A stretch of DNA of 64,000 nucleotides from contig JAKSZP010014897.1 of the NCBI GenBank assembly GCA_022478985.1, positions 1 through 64,000 of the forward strand, read 5' to 3'. This stretch comes from Massospora cicadina. Lineage: Eukaryota; Entomophthoromycota; Entomophthoromycetes; Entomophthorales; Entomophthoraceae. Position numbers and translations under genes: made by a program. A model generated the notes under the pieces. It was given only the letters and a program-made list of their open reading frames with translations. It made no database searches and was not told where the DNA came from. Positions 55,221 through 64,000 of this stretch are shown piece after piece (positions within the stretch are counted from its first letter, which is position 1; every line of letters starts with the position of its first letter).

Positions 55221-55745
55221 TAATTTCAATAAATTGGTATGGCTGGACAATAAGCCATATAGCTTGGCGGACCATATTTTTTAGTTAAAGTGAGCCTTGA
55301 GAAGTGAGTAATAAATTAAGTTAACTCCAAGCGAGTCAATATATGTGATATTATTTGGAAAATAGAGTGAATTGCGCTGGATCCTCAATGATGGGGCGAA
55401 ACCCTTAAAAATGTAGTGAATATGTATTAGTTAAGCTGAAGGGTTAAAACTGACCAAGAATATCAAGGATTAAGAGATGAGCAGGAGAATGAGAAGGGGG
55501 AGGTTTTTTGGAGTAGTAAGGAGGATTGGGTATTTAAAGGAAAGAAGGGAGAAGAGGTTTAGCAGAAGTAGTCTGCCATTTTGATCTATAATAAAGTGGT
55601 ATCCATTAGAGCATTAGCTTCCATTTTTATATTACTATTATTTATCAAGGATTGGTGATCTTCATATCATATATCCATTGGTTATTATTTATTAACCTGT
55701 GCAACCAGCTTAGCAGATTTCAATCAATACCTCTAAGAGTTAACA
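55221..55745 (+). repeat. 3' LTR of element H
   Basis: About 525 bp, ending GAGTTAACA, matching 46651-47174. CAAGTGGGGG (55211-55220) is the polypurine tract. Confidence 0.87.
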
Positions 55746-55951
55746 ATCCCCAATGAAACACTCATCAATCCAGAAGATTGTAATCTGGCAGATTAATAAA
55801 TGCTCGCTGGAATAGTTCTCCAAATGATAGTTATCATATAAAAAATTAATAAACTCAACATCCATTAGTAGGATGAATCCCTAGTGGACCAGCAGACTAA
55901 TCATATTCAATGAAGCTGGGTAATGTGGGCAAAAATATCAACACATCCTCC
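55746..55951 (-). repeat. Piece 3 of the split G/J LTR
   Basis: Ends GTGGGCAAAAATATCAACA, the counterpart of F's ATGGGCAAAAATCCCAACA, so this is the LTR start on the minus strand. A G-rich polypurine tract (CGGGAGGATG on the minus strand) follows at 55952-55962. Pieces 1 to 3 total 1078 bp. Confidence 0.8.
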
Positions 55952-56373
55952 CGCTTGACCAGATTATCAGCGATGAAAATCTGGGGGCGTACATTGCGTG
56001 GATTTTGACTGAGTCTGCCAGCGTTATTTTCTTTTGGATTTCTCTTGACCCATCTCCATTTTTTGCTCAATGCATCTTGGCTTAGTCCTTCTTCTTTGCA
56101 CGTTTCTGTTCCATGTATTACTTGCTACCACCTCTGCAGAGTGAGGTTTCCATGGAAACATGCCATGCCAGCCTAGTTCATGTGTTCTTTCTGATAAAAA
56201 ACCTGGAAAGCCTGTTTTCTCCCAAGTCAGGGTTATATGACACTTTATTATTTTCAGGATATTCTTGGGCAGCTCCTCTGATTCTTTTTCCTTTGTATTC
56301 CCCCAGGCTGGGATTTATTTTTAAGGGACTACTTCAAGTAAATTCAGTTTATAACCTGTCCTGATTCTTAATG

Positions 56374-56386
56374 TGTTTTGCTTCTT
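56374..56386. repeat. Target duplication of the 1.9-kb retroposon, left copy
   Basis: TGTTTTGCTTCTT, identical to 58302-58314. On the minus strand it begins AAGAAGC, like the duplications of micro-retroposons 3 and 4 (AAGAGC, AAGACC). Confidence 0.82.
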
Positions 56387-56515
56387 CTTTTATTTTAGCA
56401 CTAGTGGTGCCCAACCCAAAAGAGGGAGCCGCCACACATCTTTATTTGTGAATGAGCCAAATAATGGGATTATTATAAATAAAAATATTCCTAATATAGC
56501 CCCTAAGTTATCAGC

Positions 56516-58230
56516 CTAGGAAGCCATATCAGAAGGTAAGGAGGCTTTGGGGAAGCTTTTGTCTTGCGCCCGCTTTAGCTGGTGGACAATGGCAGATAGC
56601 ATCGGGGTGGGAGCATCAGTGACATGGGGCATAAGGAGGTATAATCGTGGGTTTTCTTTGTTTATGAGGCCAGAGGTGTCCATCGCCTCAACGTATTGAG
56701 CAAGTTGATGCTCAGCAAAAGTGATGAGAGCTGGCGCACAAGTAAAAGACTTGATGTGATTGTGGGTTTGGGGATAATTGGGGTCAAAAAGAGAAGTTTT
56801 TGCTGCATCGATGCAAGCATGGCTTGTACCAAAAGTAATGTCCTCAATTTCATATTTTGCATCTTCATCAAAATTGGAGGGGAAATACGGGATAGGAATA
56901 CCCTCAACTAGGGGTTCCATCGCCCCATGGAGATGTTGGCAAAGGAAGGTGTTGGCGGGGGCAGCTGCAGCTTGCACCACCATTTTATCTATATTTTTAT
57001 AATTTGGGAAGCCATTTTTAGAGTGAAAATGGCAGGGCATGAATCGGGAGGATTAAATAAAAACTCCTCAAATGCAAAATCTGGCTTGACATTGAATGAC
57101 TGGTCACTTTCATTAATCCGCTCAAGACACTCAAATGGATTAAGTTCAAACAGTGCTGGTCCAGCCACAGAAGTTGGTGCAGTGAAAGAACATGATTGGC
57201 TGTGAACAGTAAACCATGGCAGCTTGGCTGAAACTGTTTCATCCATCAGCTTAGAATTCTTTAACCTGGTAACCTATTTAAAATTTTAAAATTTTTAAAA
57301 TTTTGATTGGCTGCTGCTTTCAAAGCAGTGCCAGAACTCCCTGAGGTTGGGGTGGGAGAGTCACGCCCCATTTGAAGAACTTGGGCATGCCTGCTGCTGG
57401 GATGATGCCAGAAGGAAGGGCAGTGAAAGTGGCAGAGGCAGAAACTGCAGGAACTTGCGCTCTGAATGATCCAATTCAAAGTACAAGGGGAAAATTGCGG
57501 GGCCATTTTTGGCCCATGCCCAAAAGGGGTGATCTGGCATGGATCTGATCGCCATATGAGGGGAAATCGTGATATGATTATTGCATTGGAAAGATCATAT
57601 CATTGCAAAGGCTTGAGGCCCTGCCAAATGATCTGATCCATTGAGCACCACAAACTGTAGCACAGGGTCTTCGCCACAAATGGCCAAACCTTCTGTGAGT
57701 TTGTGGCAGAGGCGCTCAGGGGAGAGATGGGAAGGCAACCTGGAAAACTGGACCACCAAAGTGGCCTCATCTGGGAGCCAGGTATGAACCGTGGGAAGCA
57801 AATCTTTTAAAAAATTAATGGCAGCTTTGCTGCTGCCATTGCATCAGCTTCAGAACGAAAGCTGAGGTCAAAACACCCCTTAAAGGGGCAGAAATTGATA
57901 AAACCAGCAGTTTAAAAACCACCATGGCCATCTCAATAATGGCTGCTCTTGCATATAGTAAGAGATTCCCATATTTGACACAAAAACCGAAAATGTGAAT
58001 TACTCTGAGGGGAGCACCAACGGGCTCTGGAGCACCGCCTGGGTGGTTGCAAGGTGGTGGGCCAAGTCCTGAGGGGGACATAACGCCCAGTAGCATTAGG
58101 GGGCTAGAAGAGCTAGCCTGGGCGTGCTTCAATGGCAGCCAAAAATGGCAGTGGATGATGCACCACCACCCCACACTGGGGCAGCAGGCGTCAACTGCAT
58201 CAACATTGGTAAGTTTGGCTCAATCAAGTG
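56516..58230 (-). pseudogene. Retroposon ORF: LINE ORF1-like protein
   Basis: Pieces in order: a Pro/Ser-rich start (GLGPPPCNHPGGAPEPVGAP), FDLSFRSEADAMAAAKLPL, then 57801-57595 LPDEATLVVQFSRLPSHLSP and ERLCHKLTEGLAICGEDPV, then 57246-56989 FELNPFECLERINESDQSFN, then 57040-56516 ending in KASLPSDMAS and TAG. The middle resembles the second RRM-like segment of LINE ORF1 (TLFISFDSLPTNLPNKVIEE, ELRKGLVAYGEIQQLELQQF). No zinc knuckle or enzyme motif is seen. Frameshifts near 57800, 57500 and 57010. The similarity was judged by eye and needs a profile search. Confidence 0.6.
57279..57306. repeat. AAAATTTT palindromic cluster
   Basis: Three overlapping AAAATTTT-type palindromes in 28 bp inside the retroposon ORF. 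Probably slippage of a short unit. Confidence 0.7.
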
Positions 58231-58301
58231 GCTGTTTTTTTGTTTTTTTAAAGAAATTCAAAACTGGCTTTTATTTTGAATATCAAAGTGAAAGAGAGTT
58301 T

Positions 58302-58314
58302 TGTTTTGCTTCTT
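58302..58314. repeat. Target duplication of the 1.9-kb retroposon, right copy
   Basis: TGTTTTGCTTCTT, identical to 56374-56386. Confidence 0.82.
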
Positions 58315-58540
58315 ATAGCGCCTTGGGACTATTTGTGGAAGACCAAGTTTTAACCAAATTTGGTCCTACCAATAACACAAGGGGACATCACCAGATTCTT
58401 TTTGATGATGATAAATAAAAATCAAATTTTAATATTTTTGCATTTTTATATATTTTATATATTTTTTCTTTATATTTTTTATCTTATATTATTTTTTGGT
58501 ATTTTTCCTTGTGTTATTTTTTGCAATGTGACCTAACATA
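58315..58540 (+). pseudogene. Remnant of G's extra antisense ORF and following A+T-rich tract
   Basis: A plus-strand frame reads LGLFVEDQVLTKFGPTNNTR and GHHQILFDDDK, then TAA near 58417. It resembles the C-terminal end of F's antisense ORF (VGLALTSFLSHIDFDG, LFTPTVIHPPSSKR) in position and partly in sequence. The matching upstream flank is at 56113-56373, so G has lost most of the ORF or it diverged. After the stop is a T-rich tract of about 100 bp. Confidence 0.4.
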
Positions 58541-58745
58541 TTATTCAGTTCAGAGGTCCATCTTTTCATTTCTCTTGCTCTGGTTCAGCAGTCCTTTTTA
58601 AACCTAACAAGCTATCATTGTTCAGAGGTCTATTTTAAAGACTTAATCACATATCGTGGTTAGCAGTCCCCACCTGAGACTTGATCAACATTAAGACTTA
58701 ATTTATTTTTCTAGGTTCATTGGTCCTCTGAAAAACATTGCACTT
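58541..58745. repeat. Degenerate TTCAGAGGTCC repeats in G
   Basis: TTCAGAGGTCC (58548), TTCAGCAGTCC (58585), TTCAGAGGTCT (58629), TTAGCAGTCCC (58661) and TTCATTGGTCC (58725). Same motif and position as 36890-37030 in F. Confidence 0.65.
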
Positions 58746-58919
58746 TTTATCTCCTAGATCCAATTTCAATATTTTTTATATGGACCCAGTTCATTACCTG
58801 ATCATCTGCAATGTTATTAATCATGTAGGCATCAGTTAATGTCTTATAAATCACTTAAATGGACCCAACCACAAAGCATCCAGCTTATTTCTCCGTTCAA
58901 AATCATGGATGCCGCAAAT

Positions 58920-59710
58920 GGTACCCTATCAAACATATGGTACTCCTGTATCGCTGGTCAGTTATTTTCCTCCATCAACTTTGCTTTGATATTTTTTAAG
59001 GTCATATCAAACGCTTACAATTTTCAGTTTAATCATAATATTGGCCAAAAGTTCAGGTTTGATTGGTACGCGTCCACACTGCTGGCTTTATGGAAGAATA
59101 CAAAATTGGTGGTAAGGCTGCCCTTCATCCATAAAGTAATTCAAATGGAATTTTTCCTGTTGCTGTATGATGACTTATGTTGTAGATGAAAGTAATCAAA
59201 CTTAATTAAATTCCTCAAGTGGAAGTTTTTTCTGTGACCAATTTTCTTAGCATCACAGCTAGCGTTCCATTAACCCTTTCTACCATTCTGCTCGTTTCTG
59301 GTCTGTATGCAACTGATATAACTCCTCAGATCCCCATCAACTCATTAAGCATTGGGACTACATAGGAGGTAAAATTGGTTCCATTGTCATTCAAGATCGC
59401 TTGAGGGCATCCATGCCTGTAAACTACTTGATCCAAAATGAACTTCAGTGTTCTCACAGTATCCACCTTGCTCAAGGCATTGGTTTTGACCCATCTAGTT
59501 AGATGGTCTGTGCCCACTTTGATATATTTTGCGCCTCTTGTGCTGATACTCAGGGTCCCATCACAATATTGACACAGTGTGCCACGTGAATTCAAGGCGT
59601 ACTAGCCTGTATCTTTTTACATTCTTATGAGATTTGTGGAGATGACATTTTTACACAACAGGACATGTAGGTGCAACATCATAATTGATTGATTCCCAGT
59701 AGTAGAACTG
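58920..59710 (-). pseudogene. Element G integrase
   Basis: Minus-strand frame 59595-59326 reads YIKVGTDHLTRWVKTNALSK (first Asp) and CPQAILNDNGTNFTSYVVPM (second Asp); after a TGA comes YRPETSRMVERVNGTLAVML (Glu) near 59270. IPFELLYG and RAALPPILY lie near 59130-59090. The DDE acids are all present. The zinc region upstream is blurred (IMMLHLHVLLCKNVIST near 59660). Confidence 0.83.
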
Positions 59711-59849
59711 GCGAATATGATCCATGGTCTTCCTTAGGCCTCCCTGGCTGATGACTTTATGTGTGGCTCAGATTATTTCCGCTCTTTCTGATGTCTTTAG
59801 AAATAAATTTTTTTTTCAACAATTGTTTTAAATAGTTGTCATTTTCTCA

Positions 59850-60400
59850 TCTCAGTGTTATATATCACTTTCTTTAGCGCGCCTTAAATTAATCTAGGGT
59901 TTGTCCCCAACATTGCCTTTAATCATACTTTATAATAATTCACCCACTTGATGATATACAAAATTGACTGCAGGCAACCTTGATAGTCCGTCAGCAATTT
60001 GATGATCTGCTCCAGCCTGGTGTAGTATCTAAAAATCGTAAGCTTGTAATTTTGAAACCCATTGGGCTAGTCGCCACTCTGGTCCCTTCAAGTTATGGAG
60101 CCAGTGCAAGGACAGGTGGTCCATCACTACTTTGAAGTGTGTTCCATGGATGTACACTCAGAAATGCTTGCACGCATAGATCACCACAAGGCATTCACAC
60201 TCCATCACAGGCTATTTTCTCTCCACTGGTGTAAGTATTTGAAACACATAGCCACCGTATGTTCATCCCTGTTCTCACCCACTTGGCTCAAAACAGCCCC
60301 AATCACTGTCAACGATGCATCAGTTTGGATGATAATTACCAATCGAAATTTGGGTACTTCAATATTGGAATGGTCATTAGATATCATTATAATTCATCAA
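59850..60400 (-). pseudogene. Element G RNase H
   Basis: The frame 60387-60205 carries VPKFRLVIIIQTDASLTVIG and AVLSQVGENRDEHTVAMCFK, with the catalytic Asp. SVECLVVIYACKHF-type sequence near 60180 and KVVMDHLSLHWLHNLKGPEW-type near 60110 follow in other frames, matching F's RNase H. Several stops. Confidence 0.78.
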
Positions 60401-60499
60401 ATGACTCTTGGGCTTCTTCATTCCACATTAATCCTTTTCTCAGATCCTTTAACAAATGGAATAAAGGCTCCAACAAATTTTCAAAATCTTTTATATATC

Positions 60500-61260
60500 A
60501 GCAATAGTAGTCACCCATCTAAGAAATATTGGATATACCAAATGCTCATTTGGGAATGACATCCATTCAATTGGTATAATCTTCTGATGCTGGGTTGAAG
60601 CCCTCTGGAGTTGATAATAAACCCCAAGTACTCATGCTCCTTCTTAACGATATGACACCTCTTTGGCTTGATCTTCAAGTTTGCCATCGCCAGGCGCTTG
60701 AACACTTCTTCTAAGTGTCCAAATGATCCGTGAAGGTCTTTCATGATACATTTATATCATCCAAATATACTAAGACACAAGATAACTTCAGATTCCTAAG
60801 GATAGAGTCTATTGCTTCTTGGAAAGTGGCTGGCGCTTTACACAATCCCTGGGGCATTCAGGTAGGCTGGTAAAGTCCCTGTGCAGTAATGATAACTCAT
60901 TATTCTTGGTTCTCTTTTTTAAAAAAAATTGATTTGCCAATATCTCAAAATTAATCTATCACCAAAAAGTATTTGATGTTTTCTAGGCGATTGAGCACAT
61001 CGTCAATCCTCAGCAGTGAATATAAATCATTCTTAGTGATTTTGCTCAATCAGTGATAATTGATCACTACTTGATTTGATCCGTCTTTATTTTACTATAA
61101 AGATAAGACACACCCATGGACTTGACAATGAGATGAGGAGCCCATCCTCAACAAGTTTTCTGATTTCTTTGCTGACCACAGCTTCAGCAGCTCAGACCTT
61201 CAATCAGGTTTCATCTGTATCAGTGAATATCACCCTGTGTCAACCTTGTGGATCAATTCT
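60500..61260 (-). pseudogene. Element G reverse transcriptase
   Basis: Minus-strand pieces: LRKLVEDGLLISLSSPWVCL-like near 61150, LILRYWQINF near 60930, then the active site VLVYLDDIN intact at 60757-60768. Frame 60744-60511 follows with LHGSFGHLEEVFKRLAMANL and KIKPKRCHIVKKEHEYLGFI. Motifs lie in three frames. With F, G is the only element here that still encodes YLDD. Confidence 0.82.
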
Positions 61261-61269
61261 TCGCGCAAC

Positions 61270-61321
61270 CCAGGTCATGGTCTTTTTTTAGTACTAGATG
61301 GTCCCTCCAGGTCATGGTCTT
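61270..61321 (-). mobile_element. Micro-retroposon 4 (22 nt) with 15-bp target duplication
   Basis: CCAGGTCATGGTCTT at 61270-61284 is repeated at 61307-61321. The 22 bases between (61285-61306) read AGGGACCATCTAGTACTAAA plus further A on the minus strand. It is nearly identical to micro-retroposon 3, which lies in an unrelated element, and only the flanks differ. It interrupts G just upstream of RT. Confidence 0.9.
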
Positions 61322-61979
61322 CTCAAGCAAGTATCTAGCTTTTAAAACAGTCAGAGCACCTCTTCTTGCTGCTGTTTGATTAATTCATCCAGATGCTCTC
61401 AATCTACTAAGACATTGATACTTTTGGCAGTTTCTGTTGGCAATACCATTTCAATTAGAATTCCAAAATTATGGAATTTGCTAATTTCTGTTATTGGGAT
61501 TAAATATCAAAATGTGATGAAATTATTTTTTTGCGATATTCATTGGTTTAATTCCAAAATCAGCTAGCAGCTCGTTTAGTTCTCCATGGCCTGACATAAT
61601 TATCTCTGGTGCTACCCATGGTTTGATTCTTGATTTTCTCCATGAGCCTGATGAATTCTCCATATAGTTGCTTGGGATCTGAAGTGGTAACCCTTTGTTA
61701 AAAACTTATTTGTATCTCAGGCATTAGTGTTCATTGTTTTTGTTTTCAAGGGATCTCATAATTTTCCATGATCTCCTTTGACTTTTTTCTTAATTTTCTC
61801 CCAAACAACCTATATTGGATGGGAACAATACTGTCATTATAAATCAAGCTTACAAAATTGTTCTTCTTAGTCAACGGCGGTTCTCCTTCCCGCTGATATA
61901 CTAAGGTTAGGGGTCTGCCCAAAAATGGACGTGGTATTTTCCTTGAAAATATATTTCACTCCATATTTTCTCAGGGACT

Positions 61980-62230
61980 ACGTCCCAATACAGATATTGT
62001 ACTTCTGGTTTGCACCATAATGGCAGGAGCTGATACACAAGTGAACCAAACCTGAGTAGCAGCACACTGTATGCTCCACAGGATATTGACTACTTTGTAT
62101 GGCCATTACATATTCCTTCCAATGTGTTCTAGGTCTGGTGAAACCTTTATTCTTTTTAACAATTTGGTTAGACGATATTTATGGGCGCTCCTCTGTTAAT
62201 GGTTGCCCTCACTCTCACTTGGTCAACAAT
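61980..62230 (-). pseudogene. Element G protease
   Basis: The minus strand reads VRATINRGAPINIV where F reads ARAIVDSGVPINTV, so the catalytic Asp-Ser-Gly has become Asn-Arg-Gly. SISCGAYSVLLLRFGSLVYQ follows, matching F's SCGAYNALPLRFGSMVAS. Stops are frequent. Confidence 0.7.
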
Positions 62231-62599
62231 GATATCCACATAAGTACACTCATAATATTGTGATAGGGTATCTATGGAGTGAATTGTGACATTATTGGCA
62301 ATTCAAGTGAATGTATTAAATGTCCTAAGATATCAGGGAAAGATTCCTTGATTGTACTAATTAAAATTGATACTTTTTTCCTCATCTAATCTAGTCTTGA
62401 GTAACTATTCCTAGTTCCCTAGATTTATCTTGTCTGCTAGCTCACAAACGTATAGTCTAACTACTTTCTTCACAATTTTAGAATCAATTCTTCATTTTGG
62501 TTTGAGTGATAGCGTTTACACCCATGTTAACAACCCAGTATAGTGGATTGTCTGCTTCATCATCTACAAAGAGATTGGATTTGTCTATGTCATCATTTA

Positions 62600-63935
62600 T
62601 AATATTGGGAGAATCCAGTTTAACTGCAGTGCCAGATTGTTCCATCTCTTAGACTTCAGGACCTTTTTTTCGACTCCTGACTGTTTTCCTTCTCCTTTTC
62701 CTGAACTAATTTGACCTGCTCCTTGGGCTTCTTACTCCAACATTGGTCAGCTACGTGTCCAAATTTACACACTATGGCAGCGGATTTGCATCTTGTCCGC
62801 TTGCTTTCATACTTTGGCCTCATTCCTCAACACAACTCATATGTTAGCTCCTTATTCATTTTGGCAAATTTTACAGTGTTTTGAGAAGAAGTCAGGATCA
62901 CTTTGGATGCTCAATTTTTGCCTAAAAAGCGGCCCCCAACGGCATCAAATAATCCATCATTAGAGATGTGGTCATATTGTTACCAAAGCTGAAGCCATAA
63001 TTCTGAGAAAATCATAATAGGGCTGTAACGCCACTTGCATCACAATTCAGGCATCAAAATCTGTTAGCACCTTTGCATCAGACATGATCTGTGATTCCTG
63101 GTAGAATCAGTCTGCAAAAGCTACTAGGGTCTTGACTTTATGGAAATGATTCCCTATAAGTTCTTGTTTGCGGTTAGAAATCTGCGTCAGGCTTCTAAAT
63201 TCTAGCATGATGGATTTTTTGGCCTCCTAACAAGACTAGCTGTCCACGTTTAGTTGGGGTAACACTAGATTTTGCTTATCTGTGTTCAGGCAGTTCATGA
63301 TGGTCACTGCCTTTTGTTAGTCACTGAAACCGACATTGTCATTTCAAATATTTGGAAAATTGTAGGAGCGTTATCTTTATGGAATGCAGATGATTTTGGT
63401 GTGCTTTAAAATTCATCTGTGGCTTCACTAACAGGTGTATCCTATCCAATGACTCTATTGACTTGAAAGTAATTTTGGGAGTCATCTCCAAAATTACTCC
63501 AAATGATCCATGCATATTTCTGGGTGGGCACTTCTTCCCAACTGAAGTTGCAGGCGCTTTGTTTGTGGCTTCTCCTGCCTTCATTTGTGAAAAGTTGCAT
63601 TTATTGTCCTCCAGTTCTTCTAAATGCTTCAATTGCCAAGCTATCTCTTCAGTAATATGGCAAATGCGTTCTTTTCCTCTCACTTAATCTTCTGAAACAA
63701 TACTTCTTTAATCAATTCACCCTCCTTGCACTTCAAGAAGTTGGCTTTTCCACAAAGGACGTTGTTGATCTTTCCCATTTGTTTGACCTCTTCCTTGGCC
63801 TTTGTCAACCATTCTTCTAATGCAGTGAAGTCAGCATGTGACGCAAGTTAAGTGCGTTCTTGATGACATTTTCAAGTTTCTTCCAAATCTTGCATAGTTC
63901 ACTCATATAAGACATATTTGATTTAATTTTCTAAT
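62600..63935 (-). pseudogene. Element G gag
   Basis: Starts near 63917 with MSYMSELCKIWKKLENVIKN, the counterpart of F's MSYKDELRKLWMELATINQN. The frame 63683-63339 includes LKHLEELEDNKCNFSQM and GVILEMTPKITFKS, like F's SEMTPEITLQLS. A knuckle near 62745-62790 reads AIVCKFGHVADQCW: the first Cys is missing, the remaining C-x4-H-x4-C is kept. Many stops. Confidence 0.78.
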
Positions 63936-63960
63936 AAATTTGGCCAACTCAACTAACAGT

Positions 63961-63975
63961 CTGTAGTGAGCACCA
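63961..63975 (-). promoter_or_regulatory. Primer-binding site of G
   Basis: The minus strand reads TGGTGCTCACTACAG, 2 nt from the LTR that starts at 63978. Identical to F over all 15 bases. Confidence 0.83.
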
Positions 63976-63977
63976 AT

Positions 63978-64000
63978 TGTCAAATCTAGTAGCAAGTGGC
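63978..64000 (-). repeat. 5' LTR of element G, cut by the window end
   Basis: Only 23 bp are present, starting TGTCAAATCTAGTAGC. The rest lies beyond the window. Confidence 0.65.

Larger units (their letters stand above)
46651..55745 (+). mobile_element. Element H: Ty3/Gypsy retrotransposon inserted in the G/J LTR
   Basis: LTRs at about 46651-47174 and 55221-55745 flank primer-binding site, a leader ORF region, gag, protease, RT, RNase H and integrase, all plus strand. AAGTGGGGG precedes the 3' LTR. Its flanks rejoin into an F-type LTR. The target duplication is unclear (ATCAT against ATCCC). Within H lie a micro-retroposon (50517-50537) and a G+C-rich block (about 51048-52610). Every gene is broken and the RT box is YLEK. 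Confidence 0.85.
56387..58301 (-). mobile_element. ORF1-only non-LTR retroposon (half-LINE type), 1.9 kb
   Basis: The unit lies between exact 13-bp repeats (56374-56386 and 58302-58314). On the minus strand it begins A-rich, carries a broken ORF (to the stop at 56516) and ends TTGGGCACCACTAGTGCT followed by AAAATAAAA. It has no endonuclease or RT, so it must be mobilised in trans, as half-LINEs of vertebrates are. Its end matches four tiny insertions elsewhere in the window. It is inserted in the 3' part of element G. A+T content is lower than its surroundings, which suggests recent arrival. Confidence 0.8.
55952..64000 (-). mobile_element. Element G: Ty3/Gypsy retrotransposon of the F family, runs off the window
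   Basis: On the minus strand G runs from the 5' LTR (starts at 63978, cut by the window end) through primer-binding site, gag, protease, RT, RNase H, integrase, TTCAGAGGTCC repeats and remnants of the extra-ORF region to the 3' LTR (pieces at 55746-55951, 45908-46650 and 10968-11096). A 1.9-kb retroposon (56387-58301) and a micro-retroposon (61285-61306) interrupt it. Gag, protease and the 3' region align with F. G is more decayed than F. Confidence 0.87.

Noticed and set aside
1..64000. Classical RIP (repeat-induced point mutation) as the cause of all decay
   Set aside because: Many stops fit C-to-T change, but frameshifts and deletions are frequent, the LINE is little affected, and dinucleotide indices were not computed; cytosine deamination plus ordinary decay is enough.

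Overview
The window is about 64 kb of eukaryotic DNA made almost wholly of mobile-element remains. I found no confident host gene, tRNA, rRNA or CRISPR array. Ty3/Gypsy pol genes of several families, one with a chromodomain, a LINE with APE-type endonuclease and RT, high A+T content and heavy decay point to a large repeat-rich fungal genome. A basidiomycete such as a rust fungus is my best guess, but that is inference. Almost every reading frame is broken by stops and frameshifts, so coding regions are given as pseudogenes.

Layout, left to right. 540-3473 is a small LTR element (K) with no pol, bounded by a perfect 5-bp target duplication. 3870-7085 is a decayed minus-strand Gypsy relic (B). 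7086-10967 is A+T-rich sequence ending in about four 170-bp tandem repeats and a primer-binding site (J). From 10968 to the window end is one nested structure. The backbone is a minus-strand Gypsy element (G, 55952-64000) whose 3' LTR has been split into three pieces: 10968-11096, 45908-46650 and 55746-55951. Together these make 1078 bp, against 1115 and 1119 bp for intact LTRs of the same family in element F.

The first gap in that LTR holds minus-strand element E (11097-45907). E is itself cut by a LINE (15606-20841, 14-bp target duplication), by plus-strand element A (21889-28160, AAAAT on both sides) and by plus-strand chromovirus D (29767-45051). D is in turn split by minus-strand element F (33902-42768). 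The second gap holds plus-strand element H (46651-55745). Read through the insertions, E runs LTR, PBS, gag, protease, RT, RNase H, integrase, LTR, and D runs LTR, gag, protease, RT, RNase H, integrase, chromodomain, LTR.

The most unusual signal is a family of non-LTR retroposons without reverse transcriptase. A 1.9-kb copy (56387-58301, minus) has a 13-bp target duplication, an ORF resembling the ORF1 of the LINE in this window, no RT, and a 3' end close to TTGGKACCAYCTAGTRCT plus an A tail. Four tiny insertions of 21 to 46 nt, at 6645, 25712, 50517 and 61285, carry only this 3' end, yet each has a 15-18-bp target duplication. A G+C-rich block inside H (about 51048-52610) may be another long member.

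Two other features recur. F, and in remnant form G, carry an extra antisense ORF between integrase and the 3' LTR. Most LTR families here, despite different LTRs, share an 18-nt primer-binding site near TGGTGCTCACTACAGGGG.
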